The notes beneath the pieces were generated by a model. That model was not told where the DNA came from. It worked only from the letters and a program-made list of their open reading frames with translations, and did no database searches. From Ursus arctos (taxonomy: Eukaryota > Chordata > Mammalia > Carnivora > Ursidae), in assembly GCF_023065955.2 (NCBI RefSeq), contig NW_026622808.1, forward strand, positions 39,754,475 to 39,818,474: 64,000 bases of DNA, given 5' to 3'. Shown here one piece after another: positions 45,401 through 56,258 of the stretch. The translations under genes and the position numbers were made by a program. Position 1 is the first letter of the stretch. Each line of letters opens with the position of its first letter.

Positions 45401-46400
45401 AAACTCCTCTGTATGGGTTTAGAGTTTCTGGCCCCTGGGCTATGGCATGTCTACTATATAGTGCTTTGTTCTGATTCAAATGTGTTTGGATATTGCAAAA
45501 CCTATCAGTGTAGAAAGGGTTAGGAAAAAGTAGTTTATCATAATAGTGGAAATAAAAGTATTTACAGATTTTAGCAAAGTTGAAAGTGATGCAAAATGTA
45601 TTTGTTTATGGAATGAATAACAAGAACTTTTTGAAGGCCAAAGAGCAAATCATGCAACACGTGGAATATAGTGCCTGTGTCATTGAAAGTAATCAGAATC
45701 AACAAGAGTTGGGGAAAAGTGGTGGGGCAGGGAGAACCGTTTAATTCAAGGACAGCTATCAATGTCAGATTTCTGGGAGCTTAGCATTTATTTAGGGGAA
45801 AACAAGGGGTTAATCAGAGATTAAGTCTGAAAAGAGTATAAATTGAACTTTGGCCACAAGCTACTGAGGATTTTATACATTCAGGGCTACATAAACACCT
45901 GCTCAAAGTGAATGCCTGGTGCCCAGTGCAAACACTAGGGCTACTTGGGCATTCCTTACACTACTGGGAAATAAAGATACTTAAAGCTTCAGCAGGATTT
46001 GAAAAAAATTTTTGGAGTAGCCAAAACTGATCTCTTTTAAGGAAAAAAAAAAAAAAAAAAAAGGAAGCCTGATAGAAGAAGGCTTATCATCATAGAGGAG
46101 AAAAATATTTCTGGTTTTTTTAAAAGTGAAAAAGGACCAGCTAACATATCTACTTACGGGAAATCCCATCCAGGGACTGTAAGCACAGTCCCTTGCAAAC
46201 AAATTGACTTCTTTAATACCTTCAGGAACCTAAACTGTACATAGAATAGCTTCTGTACAATTTAGACTGAATAATAGCAGATCGTTTCATAGAAGATGCA
46301 GAAACATCACTTTTAATATCAATCTTTCAAAACAGCCATGGACAGAAGGTTAAATCGTATCAGTGAAAATAGTTTGCAGGGAAGTAGACTAATGTGGTCT
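45401..46400. other. Unclassified intronic sequence
   Basis: Contains an A20 run (about 46043-46062). No gene recognised. Confidence 0.45.
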
Positions 46401-46404
46401 AGCT

Positions 46405-46720
46405 GTTCATAAGTGGAGGCTCAGGTGGGTGAATGGAGGTTAGTGTGGCTGAGAGGGATGAAAATAGAAGGTAGTGGAAGTTAATGAGTTTGGAGAGGGA
46501 ACCAAGAGCAAGATCATGTAGGGCCTTATAGGCTATAATGGTAAGAACTTTAGGTTTTATTCTAAAGTGTTTGGAAGCCATTAGCAGGTTGAGAGCAGAG
46601 AAAGGGTGAACAACTACCGTAAATGATAGGTTCACACTAAACGGAGGCTCTCTTCGGACAGTGATAACAGATGTGTCAGAGTGAAAAGAGCCTGGGTTAA
46701 TGTTGACTTTCAATTTTTTT
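46405..46720 (-). mobile_element. L2 LINE, antisense
   Basis: 'GCAAGATCATGTAGGGCCTT', 'ATAGGCTATAATGGTAAGAA', 'TTTTATTCTAAAGTGTTTGG' and 'AAGCCATTAGCAGG' are reverse L2 landmarks. The minus-strand frame includes the L2-like segment ALHDLALGSLSK. Confidence 0.85.
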
Positions 46721-46864
46721 AATTTGAAGATTTGTGGTTGTAGTATTATGTAAGAGCTATGTAAGAGGTGTTGAAACACACACCTTTTTGTTTTCCATAA
46801 TTTGCTAACAGTACTGAAATTCATTTCATATATTCTTTTTCTCTTCTGTTCTTTTTAAGGTTTA

Positions 46865-46950
46865 AATCAAAATGCTAGCCACAGACTACTAAATGACTTT
46901 GTAACACACTAATGGATCAGAACTCGAAGTTTGAAAACCACTGTAAATCT
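46865..46950 (+). mobile_element. MER5-like hAT end
   Basis: Ends 'GTTTGAAAACCACTG', the terminal sequence of MER5-type elements. Confidence 0.55.
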
Positions 46951-47489
46951 AGTATAATCCCTTTATTTGGCTTGTCAAGGCACACGGTACTACAAATGAC
47001 CAAGCTAGAATCCAGATACTGCCACATTTCCCGTGAATATGTTCATTGAGAAATAAAAACCAAATTCCCCTATACAGTGTTCCAGGGTAGAAAAAAATTA
47101 TGAGCATAAGTGTTCCTATTTGAGTGTATTACCTGTGTTTCTCTCCCTGGTGTGAAATGGTAAGGCCTGTAAATTTCAAATGGACTTGTAAATTATCAAC
47201 ACAGTTTTCATCATTAATGTTCTGTAATTAAGTATACAGACTGCTAGCCAAAGTAACAGTTGTTTTCTTTTGAGTTACAAACAGAGACTAAGTCATTTAT
47301 AGACAGCCTGGTGGCCTTTAAATTGTCACCTAGGAATTAATGAAAAGAAATGCCATTTTCATATTTTCTTCAAGTTGTATATTCTTTCGCTGTGTTTCAT
47401 TTTGGAAAAGAGTTTGTGGGAGGAGTAAAAGATAAATGAAACATAAAGGTCAGTGTGAAGTAATGGGGAAAAAATGGCCCTTTCAATTC
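46951..47489. other. Unclassified intronic sequence
   Basis: No gene or repeat recognised. Confidence 0.5.
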
Positions 47490-47650
47490 TATTATATGAA
47501 TCCTTGCTCCTAGCACTGTGACCTTTGGAAGATACTTGCCTGTGCCTCATTTTTCTCATTTACAAATGGAAATAATATCTGTATCATAGCTTTAATGTTA
47601 AGATTAAATGAGGGCTTCGTGGTATAACATATATTTTAATAAATATTAGT
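47490..47650 (+). mobile_element. MIR SINE
   Basis: 'CACTGTGACCTTTGGAAGAT', 'GTGCCTCATTTTTCTCATTT' and 'AAATGGAAATAATATCTGTA'. Confidence 0.75.
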
Positions 47651-48184
47651 TTTTTCTTTCCTTTCTTCCTTAGGAAGGAATTCAGTGAAAATATGTTGCT
47701 AGAATAAGCAGGGCTGGAGAGTGTAGAAAAATGCAAAAAGAAAGGTACATCTTTTTTTATTGGTTGTTCTCTTCCTAGTAAGTCTGTTGTGCATGATCCC
47801 AATTGTTCCTAATTTCTTTCATAATAGGTAGGTGATAAATAGGTAGGCTTTCTGTGCCTCTTGCTACCCCTCCCCTTTTTAAAGAGGGAAATTACCCAAG
47901 TGATGAAAGGCAAGTTTAAGAGGCCAGGAAATAGTAGCTTCATAGCTGATTCAGGTATTTTAGTTCCTAGTGTCTCCAGTCTGCTTTATTACAAAGAATT
48001 TACTGAAGATATGTAATTCCTGATACCAAGTATGTTAGTTAGCTGATAGCTATTAATTATAAGTGTTACCTAAAACTGATTGTCCTCACTTGTGGAATAA
48101 ACACTTCCTTTGATTTAACTCAGATATCCTAGGAACAAGATTACAGAGTGAGATGGAAAAATAGAATTAAAATTCTGTGGTTTT
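47651..48184. other. Unclassified intronic sequence
   Basis: No gene or repeat recognised. Confidence 0.5.
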
Positions 48185-49060
48185 CTTTTTAATAACAGCT
48201 TTATTGAGATATAATTCACATATTATAAAATTCACCCTTGGGGTGCCTGGGTGGCTCAGCCGGTTAAGCATCTGCCTTTGGCTCAGGTCATGATCCCAGG
48301 GTCCTGGGATTGAGCCCCGCATTGGGCTCCTTGCTCAGCGGGGAGTCTGCTTCTCCTTCTGCCCCTCGCTCATGTGCTCTCTCCCTCTCTGTGTCAAATA
48401 AATAAATAAAAATCTTTAAAAAAAAATCCACCCTTTTAAAGTGTACCATTCATTGGATTTTAGTACATTCACAAAGCTATGTAACCGTCACTATTACTTA
48501 ATTTTTAGAACATTTTACTCACCCCCAAAAGAAACCTGTATCCATTAGCAATCATTCTCCACCCCTCACTCTCCACCACCATTCTCCCACCCCTTTACTG
48601 TTCTTCCCCTGGTATCTCAACCCCTTGCAACCACAAATGTGCTTTTTGTCTCTATGGAATTGCTTATTCTGGATATTTCATATAAATGAAATTATATAGT
48701 ATATGATCTTTTGTGACTAACTTCTTAGTGTAATATTTTAAAGGTTCATCCATGTTGTAGCATGAATCAGTACTTCATATTGCCAAATAACATAATATAA
48801 TATGAATACACTGCATTTTGTTTACCTATGCATCAGTTGATGGACATTTAATTTGCTTTCACTTTTTGGCTATTATGAATAATGCTGCTGTGAAGTTTGT
48901 GTACAAGTTTTTGTGAGGACATATGTTTTCAGTTCTCTTGCATATGTACCTTGGAGTAGAATTGCTGGGTCATATGCTAACTTTTCGTTTAACATTTTGA
49001 GGACTTTATAAACTGTTTTCCAAAGTGATTGCACCATTTTGTCTAGCTGTATTTAAAATC
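48185..49060 (-). mobile_element. L1M 3' end, antisense
   Basis: Reverse L1 3' UTR/ORF2: 'TTTATTGAGATATAATTCAC', 'TTGATGGACATTTAATTTGC', 'GGCTATTATGAATAATGCTG' and 'AATTGCTGGGTCATATGCTA'. Ends about 180 bp before the SLMAP exon. Confidence 0.87.
48239..48426 (+). mobile_element. CAN-SINE
   Basis: Inserted in the antisense L1. Flanks ATTCACCCTT and ATCCACCCTT. Confidence 0.94.
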
Positions 49061-49240
49061 ACTTGGTGTCCAGGTTCTAATTTCCTATATATTAAAGGAG
49101 AGTCTTAGCTGAAACAAGTGGTTTGAATTTATAGGGGAAAAAATCCCCCTATAGTAGTTTGCAAAGGTGGAAGTCCTTTTTCTTAAAGTAGGTTTGGAAT
49201 CATTAGCATTAATCTTTGTTCTTTTTTTTTTTTCTTTCAG

Positions 49241-49388
49241 TTTTATCTCCAAGACACTAAAAGTAGTAACGGTACCTTTATAAATAGCCAGAGATTGAGT
49301 CGAGGCTCTGAAGAAAGTCCACCATGTGAAATTCTTTCTGGTGATATCATCCAGTTTGGGGTAGATGTAACGGAGAACACACGGAAAG
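49241..49388 (+). CDS. SLMAP: SLMAP internal exon (C-terminal half of the FHA domain)
   Basis: A 148-bp exon preceded by a T-rich polypyrimidine tract ending in CAG (AG at 49239-49240) and followed by GT at 49389-49390. Reading in frame from the first base gives [13 protein letters not shown] and then, after a short stretch, [21 protein letters not shown]. It ends after the first base of a Val codon (phase 1), which fits the next SLMAP residues (V-T-H-G). From family knowledge, SLMAP is a tail-anchored coiled-coil protein and the STRIPAK subunit whose N-terminal FHA domain docks phospho-threonine peptides of MST1/2. The SSNGT motif here is the conserved FHA loop next to the phosphopeptide pocket. 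No stop or frameshift is seen. The following exon is absent from the window, so it is a single internal exon, probably exon 2. Confidence 0.95.
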
Positions 49389-49629
49389 GTACGGGTATGG
49401 ATCAATTTTTCCTGTTATTTGTCTTTTTAAGTTTAAAAAAATTCTGTTTAATGTTATAGAACATTTCATGTTTGTAAAAATATTTAAGTACAGCATTATG
49501 TGCAGTAAAAAATTAAAAGCCTCTTACTTCCCCTATTGCTTTTCTAAAGTTTTAAATTCTGAAATGTTTATAAGTGATTTATATTTTTCATCACGGTATG
49601 AAAATATAGGACACTCCTGTGCTAGTTTA

Positions 49630-50049
49630 GGAAACGGTTGGCTGCAGTGACAGCATACCCAACCAATGGGAGCTTAAACTATATGGATATTTATTGTTAA
49701 CAAGAATACAGGAGGGTAGGTCCAGACTTTGTTCACTTGATTCAGTGATGTTTTCGGGAATCCAGGGTCTTACTGTCCTTAACATGTTGGTTTCTTATGC
49801 CTTTGCTTTTCTTAGGTTTTTGCTTGTTGCCTCATGGTTAAAAAGGGATGGCTGCAGCCCCAGGCCTTATTTTCCTTACGCCAGAGTACTTGGCAAGAAC
49901 TGCCAGGTGGGGACAAAATGTCCCTGTATGGCTCTTTTTTTTTTATGTTGAAAGCTTAGTCTTTTGTAGAATTCTCTCAGCAGATTTACACTCCTCTTGT
50001 CTCGGTGGCCACATACATACCTATCTATGGCTACAAAGAAGCCTGGGAT
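49630..50049 (+). other. Unclassified interspersed-repeat-like segment
   Basis: 'GGGAGCTTAAACTATATGGA', 'GCCTCATGGTTAAAAAGGGA' and 'TGGCTGCAGCCCCAGGCCTT' resemble an old mammalian repeat that I cannot name. The frames inside are not genes. Confidence 0.4.
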
Positions 50050-50251
50050 GGGGCGCATGGGTGGCTCAGTCGTTAAGCATCTGCCTTTGGCTCAGGGTGT
50101 GATCCCAGAGTTCTGGGATGGAGCTCCACATCAGGCTCCTCCGCTGGGAGCCTGCTTCTTCCTCTCCCACTCCCCCTGCCTGTGTTCCCTCTCTCACTGG
50201 CTGTCTCTGTCTCTGGCAAATAAATAAATGAAATCTTTAAAAAAAAAAAGA
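50050..50251 (+). mobile_element. CAN-SINE, young subfamily
   Basis: 'GGGGCGCATGGGTGGCTCAG' head with an A-rich tail. Flanks GAAGCCTGGGA and GAAGCAGCCTGGGA. Confidence 0.94.
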
Positions 50252-51715
50252 AGAAGCAGCCTGGGAAGTTACTTACCTGGCAGAAGGGATCAGAAGATCC
50301 ATGATTGTCATAGGTCAATTATGATTTATCCCTTCCAGTTGTGCATACATTGTTGTCCCAAACAGAATCAAAGTTCTGTAAGCAGTTAATATACCTATCA
50401 AGATATAAAATTTTACATCTCACAGTTTTTGAAAATAGAAGTTCTTTAGCTAAATAAATGTAGATTGTCAATTTTACAATCTAAAGCTTCCTGGGTTTAC
50501 CTGCTTCACTGTCTGCTTTATGACCATGAAATTATATGGCTGGATCATAAAACTAAATGAATAGGAACCGAAAGTGTGCAATTCTGTTGTCTTAGTTTAA
50601 TATGGACAATGGAACCAGTTGACAGGTTTCTCCTTTTGCTTCTCTGAACATACTTTGATCTGGCAATGCCCTAAGTTATCAGTACGTGACATTTTGTGCG
50701 GTAGATGTGGGGATGAGGGTGGGTGGGCGGTGGTGCTGCTACTGTGTATGTGCATGTATGTTTATATACTTTTCACTGGTTGTTGCAACTGCAGTATAAT
50801 TTTTACCGGGTTTTGATGGCCTTCTCAGGGAGTTAGATTTTGGTGTTTGAATTTGGGTAGGGTCATACTCTTAGGGATCCCCATTTACAATTGCAAAATA
50901 GAAAGTTTGTATTTTGATGCAAAATATTGAGTACTCCTTACTAAGAGAGCTCACCTTACGTATGACCATACTAAGAACGGCCATGTTGGACCCTGTAGCA
51001 TCTGTTGTCGCATTACACCACCTCTGGTACCAAGTCATTCAGCAAACACTTACTGAGTGCCAGCTGTGAATAACCCACAGAGAAGACAGAGAATTTGATT
51101 ACATGTTTTCTCTAAGGAATGTCTGTCTTCTTTGTTTGCATTTCCCAAAGAGAATTAATAGGTGTTAATCAATAAAAGAATGAGGTTGTCAGATACACTT
51201 AGGAAATGCTTAGTTAACCAAAAGTAAACAGGGCTTCTCAGAGAGTCTTTAATATGCTAACATATATGCAGATCTCCAGGGAGGTGACTGTTCTAGAATG
51301 CAGCTCTTTCCGAGCTCCTTCCCACTCTTCTTTCCCATCTAGCTGTGAGACACTCTTTAGAATATGCTGTAGGAAGCTAAGAGGACAATCCTGAAATTCA
51401 GGGTTATTATTAGTGCACTATTATTTTAGCAACATTAGATTCTTGCAGGCTTCTTTGAATATTTAACTATCTTTTATGCCAACTTTAAGGAAACTAAGTA
51501 AAGAAAAATTTCTTCATCATTTAAAATGTTGTTTCTTTTGATATTTATTGCCTTCAAAAAGTTGACATATACCTGGGTCCTTGGGATACAGCTCTATTAC
51601 TAGCTGAGGACTACCTGTTTAAGCATATACCGTGAAAAAGTTAGACTTTGTCCTATGCTAAACAGTACTATGATAAGCTTTATACCACTTGGAAAATCCT
51701 ACTGAAATTATACAA
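50252..51715. other. Unclassified intronic sequence
   Basis: 50990-51070 has a weak L2/MIR-like block ('AGCAAACACTTACTGAGTGC'). No gene recognised. Confidence 0.45.
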
Positions 51716-51719
51716 CACT

Positions 51720-52643
51720 ACAGGTTAACCCCTGGTTCAAAGAAGAAATCAAAAGAGGAATTTTAAACTATAAGGAAAGGAAAGGAGACTTTTATACCAA
51801 AATACAGTAAATCCTTTACTCAAAAATTTATAATCTTAAATTCCCTCTGTACTAAGGAAAAAGGACAATGAAGGAACTTAGCATTTAGGAGAAATTAGAA
51901 AAGGAACTGGGAAATGCAAAGCAGAAATTAATGAAATAAGCAAAAAACTATAGAAGGGATAAACAAACCAAATGCTGGTTCTTTGAAAATTATCCAGCAA
52001 ACCAGCAAACAATAAAACAGGTAATTCATAAGCCTTGACTCCCTTATTAGGTTAAAAAAATATACAAGATAAGGAATGAGAAAGGAGACATAAACACAGA
52101 TACAGGATATGCTAAAAGAATTTTGAGAAACTAGTACATGCCAACCTATGACAAAGAAAAAAGCCAAAGTAAATTGTTGTCCTAGCAAAATTATCCCAAG
52201 AGGTAAAAACCTTGAGTAAATTGGTTTCCTTAAAAGAGACCAAGAAGTTATTAAAGATTGACCAGAAACAGAGGCATTCATAGCTGAATATGTTCTTATT
52301 TTTAAAAGCAGATAAATCCAGTTATTTAAATAATTCAAACATGCATAAAGGTGGAAAGCTGTCAAAATCCTTGAGAGAAGCCAGCAACGTATCATTAATG
52401 CCAAATTCTGATAAAGATACAGTTCAAAAATAGAAAACCAGCACTAATTTCACTTGTGACAATAGATGAACAATTCTGATTAAGGTATTAGTAAATTAAC
52501 TTCAGAAATGAAGCTAGACTAAGCAAAGTAGGTTTTATTCTAGGAATGCAAGAATGATTCAGTATTGGGGAAATCTATTAACATCATCCACAAACTAAAA
52601 ATGTTACATGAAAAACATGTTACTTTATAACCAGTAGGTATTG
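51720..52643 (+). mobile_element. L1 ORF2 fragment, left part (split by GDI2 pseudogene)
   Basis: 'AGCAGAAATTAATGAAATAA', 'ACCAAATGCTGGTTCTTTGA' and 'GAAAATTATCCAGCAAACCA' match L1 ORF2 just after the endonuclease domain. It then runs to 'AGGAATGCAAGAATGATTCA' and stops at the pseudogene boundary. Diverged, no ORF. Confidence 0.82.
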
Positions 52644-53444
52644 AAAAGAAATTTGATCCTTCTCTTCTCATCTGACATGGCAGCCAACCTTCCTCCTCTC
52701 CAGCTCCCTTTTACCTCTAGCCCTGGCTTCCCTTTTCCGTCAGGCCAGCCTGAGCATTTCCCCTGTTCTTCAGGTTGGCCCTATAGCCTCTGGCCCCTAG
52801 AGTCCCTGTGCTTTCTCCTTTCTTAGGGCTTAGGTCCTCACCCTCCCTCGCTATGAATGAGGAGTACAAGGTCCTCCTACTGGGCACTAGCCTGACTGAA
52901 TATATCCTGTCAGGTATAATGTCAGTGAATGGAAAGAAAGTTCTTCACATGGATAGAAACTCATACTATGGAGGAGAAAGTTCATCTATAACACCTCTGG
53001 AAGATTTATACAAAAGATTTAAAATGCCAGGAGTACCACTACCATCAATGGGGAGAGGAAGAGACTGGAATGTTGGCTTAATTCCCAAGTTCCTTATGGT
53101 CAATGGTCAGCTTTTTAAAATGCTGCTTTATACAGAGGTCAGTTGCTATCTGGTTTTCAAAGTGACTGAAGGGAGCTTTGTCTATAAGGGAAGAAAAATC
53201 TACAAGGTTCTTTCCATTGAAGCAGAAGCCCTGGCATCTAGCTTAATGGGACTGTTTGAAAAACATCGTTTCAGAAAATTCCTAGTGTATGTTGCCAGCT
53301 TTGATGAAAAAGATCCGGAACTTTTGAGGTTATTGATCCTAAGAAGACTGCAGTTCGGGAGGTGTACAAGAAATTTGACTTGGGACAAGATGTCATAGAT
53401 TTTACTGGCCATCCCCTGGCATTTTATGAAATCTGTGACTATTT

Positions 53445-53648
53445 GGGGCACCTGGGTGGCTCAGTCAGTTAAGCATCTGCCTTCCGCTTAGGTCATGATC
53501 CCAGCAGCTGGGATTGAGCCCTGTGTTGGGCATCCTGCTAAGCAGGGAGTCTGCTTCTCTTTCTTCTGACCCTCCAGCCCTGCTTATGCTCTCGCTCACT
53601 CGCTCTTTCTCTAAACAAATAAATAAAAAAATCTTAAAAAAAAAAAAA
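53445..53648 (+). mobile_element. CAN-SINE inside the GDI2 pseudogene
   Basis: Splits the codons for the pseudogene RTDDYL block, which is duplicated on both sides (53428-53444 and 53649-53665, worn). Confidence 0.95.
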
Positions 53649-54451
53649 AGAACGGATGACTATTTAGACCAACCAAGCTGTGAAACCATTAAGACGATTA
53701 AACTTACAACAAGTCTCTGGCAAGATATTGCAAAAGCCCATACCTTTATCCACTCTATGGTCTTGGAGAACTTAGCCTGGAATTTGTAGGGCTAAGTGCT
53801 GTTTATGATGGTGCCTACATGCTCACTAACTGATTGAAGAAATCATTGTGCAAAATGGAAGAGTGATTGGTGTGAAATCTGAAGGAGAGGTTCCTTACTG
53901 TAAGCAGCTCGTTTGTGATCCCAGCTAAGTAAAAGACCAGGGAGAAGAAGTGGGCCAGGTGATTAGAGTTATCTGCATCCTCAGCCACCCCTCAAGAACA
54001 CCGATGGCGCCAGTTCCTGCCAGATCATCATTCCCCAGAACTAAGTCAGTCAGAAGTCAGATATCTGTGTCTGCATGATCTCCTCCGTATTCAATGTGGC
54101 AGCACAAGGGAAGTATATCACCATAGAAATCAGACCAGCTTTGCAGGTTTTGGAACTGATTGAACAGAAATTTGTTAGCATTAGTGACCTCCTTGTACCA
54201 AAAGGCTCGGGAACAGAAAGCCAGATCTTTATTTTCTGCACATAGAATGCTACGACTCACTTTGGAACAACTTTTGATGACGTTAAAGACATCTGTAAGA
54301 GGATGACCGAATCTCAGTTTGACTTTGAGGAAATGAACATAAGAAAAATGACATCTATGGGGAAGACTAACAGCAGTACATTTTATTATCTAATTAGGAC
54401 AAACTTAACTTTTGGCGTATTATGTATACTGTATAAAATCAATATTATTGA

Positions 54452-54589
54452 TCCCATGGTCCTGGGATCAAGTCCGGCATCAGGCTCCCTGCTCAGTGGG
54501 AAGTCTGCTCCATCATCTCCCTCTGCCCCTCCCCCGGCCTGTGTTCTCTCTTGCTTACTCTCTCTCTCTCTCTCTCCCTCTCTCTCAAA

Positions 54590-54622
<33 letters not shown>
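54452..54622 (+). mobile_element. 5'-truncated CAN-SINE in the GDI2 3' UTR
   Basis: Starts at GATCCCATGGTCCTGGGATC (head missing). CT-rich middle and an (AAAT)8 tail. Flanks AAATCAATATTAT and AAATCAATGTTGT. Confidence 0.9.
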
Positions 54623-54623
<1 letters not shown>

Positions 54624-54834
54624 TGAAATCAATGTTGTAAGCCCTGCCTTTGTAATCAAAACTGAGATTGCCAAGCACTGTACCAGTAAATATTCCTTCT
54701 CTTTCTAATATCATGTATTAACTGGTTTTCATAGAGTGGCTCTTCAGAATTGGCAGTTACCATATTCTGTTCAGTTTAACCAGTACTGGCGTTTTTTTCC
54801 CCAGTGAAGGATCAGTTTTAAAAAAAACATTGTG

Positions 54835-55047
54835 GGGGCGCCTGGGTGGCACAGAGGTTAAGCGTCTGCCTTCGGCTCAGGGCGTGATCCCGGCATTGTG
54901 GGATCGAGCCCCACATCAGGCTCCTCTGCTATGAGCCTGCTTCTTCCTCTCCCATTCCCCCTGCTTGTGTTCCCTCTCTCACTGGCTGTCTCCATCTGTG
55001 TCGAATAAATAAATAAGACCTTTAAAAAAAAAAAACAAAAAACAAAA
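54835..55047 (+). mobile_element. CAN-SINE, young, in the GDI2 3' UTR
   Basis: Complete bear-type SINE with an A/C tail. Target duplication ending AAACATTGTG on both sides. Confidence 0.95.
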
Positions 55048-55165
55048 AAAAACATTGTGACACTGTTACAGAGCACTTGATACAGTATTTGTATCTTTTA
55101 ATCAGTGTAGCCTCGTAGCCTTTGTAGTCGTGTGCTTCTGCCACTCGAGAGCTGGATCAGTACAA

Positions 55166-55249
55166 ATTATTATAAATAAATAAATAAATCAGTACAAATT
55201 ATTATAAATAAATAAATAAATAAAGTAAAATACAACCATGAAAAAAAAA
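55166..55249 (+). mobile_element. 84-bp A-tailed orphan insertion in the GDI2 3' UTR
   Basis: Flanked by a perfect 16-bp duplication AGCTGGATCAGTACAA (55150-55165, 55250-55265). It consists of two ATTATTATAAATAAATAAAT units separated by a copy of CAGTACAA, then GTAAAATACAACCATG and A10. No SINE or L1 body is recognisable. Confidence 0.85.
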
Positions 55250-55748
55250 AGCTGGATCAGTACAATTTTTCGTGCCATCTGTCCTCTTGACATTAAAGAA
55301 ATTAGGAATTGAATATCCCACAATGTGGGACAGAATCCCCACATTTTCCCTGCACCTTTACATTTTGTGTCCTGTCAAGTATTATGAGTGCCCACGTAAC
55401 ACAGGTACAAGTTGGGGTTATGTGGGCCTAAAATTCTAACCCAACACCAGACTGTGAGAGTCATTTTGGAGGAAGCCTGTGTTCAGTCTTATAAAATTGA
55501 TGAGAGCAAAGGGAAAGAAACCTATCATAAACCAGGTAAATGTAGAAGCTTCTTTTGTATTCTAGATGTGGCTTCTTCAGTGGGCCAAGCTACATTGCAG
55601 TATCGATTTGACAAAGCCTCCACTTCAGTGGTGTCTGCCTCAAAATGTCTCCAAATGATTTCTGTACTGCAAAATAAAGCCCAAACTCTGGAAACAAAAA
55701 CAAAAAAAAAAAAAAGAAAGAAAGAAAGAAAAGAAAAGGCATTTGATC

Positions 55749-55835
55749 AAGTTTAGGAGTTTCCTAATAAAAATTCTAAATAAATAGGATGAATAGAAAA
55801 AAACTAAATAAAATAAGAATTCTAATTAGAATAAA
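55749..55835 (+). mobile_element. L1 ORF2 fragment, right part (resumes after GDI2)
   Basis: 'AAGTTTAGGAGTTTCCTAAT', 'AAAAATTCTAAATAAATAGG' continue the L1 ORF2 reading interrupted at 52643. Confidence 0.75.
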
Positions 55836-55837
55836 AA

Positions 55838-56258
55838 GGGGCACCCGGGTGGCTCCTTTTGGTGTCTGATTCTTGATTTTGGCTCAGGTCATGATCTCAG
55901 GGTCGTGAGGTCGAGCCCTGTGTCGGGCTCCATGCAGGGTATGGACCCTGCTTAAGGTTCTCGCTTTTGGAACGCCTGGGTAGCTCAGTTCGTTAAGCGT
56001 CTGCCTTTGGCTCAGGTCATGATCCCAAGGTCCTGGGATCAAGTCCTGCTTTGGCCTCCTTGCTCAGCAGGGGGCTTGCTTCTCCCTTTGCTTGCTGCTC
56101 CCCCTGCTTGTGTTCTCGTTCTCTCTGACAAATGAATAAAATCTTTAAAAAAAAAAAAAAAGATTCTTTCTCTCTCTCTCCCTCCCCACCCCCACACACT
56201 TGTGCTCGCTGTCTAAAAAAATAAATAAAAATAAGTAAATAAATAAATAAAACAGAAT
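55838..56258 (+). mobile_element. CAN-SINE (outer), split by another SINE
   Basis: Head at 55838 ('GGGGCACCCGGGTGGCTCC'). It resumes at about 56163 with 'TTCTTTCTCTCTCTCTCCCT' and ends in (AAATA)n. Flanks AGAATAAAAA and AGAATAAAAG. Confidence 0.9.
55969..56162 (+). mobile_element. CAN-SINE (inner), same orientation
   Basis: 'GGAACGCCTGGGTAGCTCAG' to A16. The flanks AAGGTTCTCGCTTTT and AAGATTCTTTCTCTC are the probable target duplication. Confidence 0.9.

Larger units (their letters stand above)
1..49240 (+). other. SLMAP: SLMAP intron upstream of the FHA exon (probably intron 1)
   Basis: There is no other SLMAP coding sequence upstream of 49241. All longer open frames in this interval translate SINE, L1 or L2 sequence or are random. 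The intron closes with a polypyrimidine tract at about 49219-49238, and a possible branch-point stretch (GCATTAAT) lies at 49206-49213. In known SLMAP genes the N-terminal half of the FHA domain is in the first coding exon, so this is most likely intron 1. That number is inference. Confidence 0.85.
52659..55733 (+). pseudogene. GDI2: Processed pseudogene of GDI2 (Rab GDP-dissociation inhibitor beta)
   Basis: Intronless copy with 5' UTR, ATG at 52853, coding region to about 54365 and a 3' UTR ending in AATAAA (55673-55678), then a poly-A tail from about 55694. The first frame reads [20 protein letters not shown], where the parent has the Rossmann-like FAD-fold-type N-terminus, then [17 protein letters not shown] and [17 protein letters not shown] one-base loss near 53317 shifts the frame, and further stops follow. 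Later parts ([27 protein letters not shown]) are recognisable. Target-site duplication of about 15 bp: AAAAGAAATTTGATC (52644-52658) and AAAAGGCATTTGATC (55734-55748). Parent function: extraction and recycling of prenylated Rab-GDP. This copy cannot encode it. Confidence 0.95.

Noticed and set aside
46399..46824. 141-codon minus-strand open frame
   Set aside because: It corresponds to L2 LINE sequence, not a host gene.
51928..52404. 158-codon minus-strand open frame
   Set aside because: It is the antisense of L1 ORF2 sequence. The hydrophobicity is a by-product of A-rich L1 read backwards.
52808..53398. 196-codon GDI2-like frame as a possible functional retrogene
   Set aside because: It ends by frameshift less than halfway through GDI2, and the rest has stops and a SINE inside the coding region.
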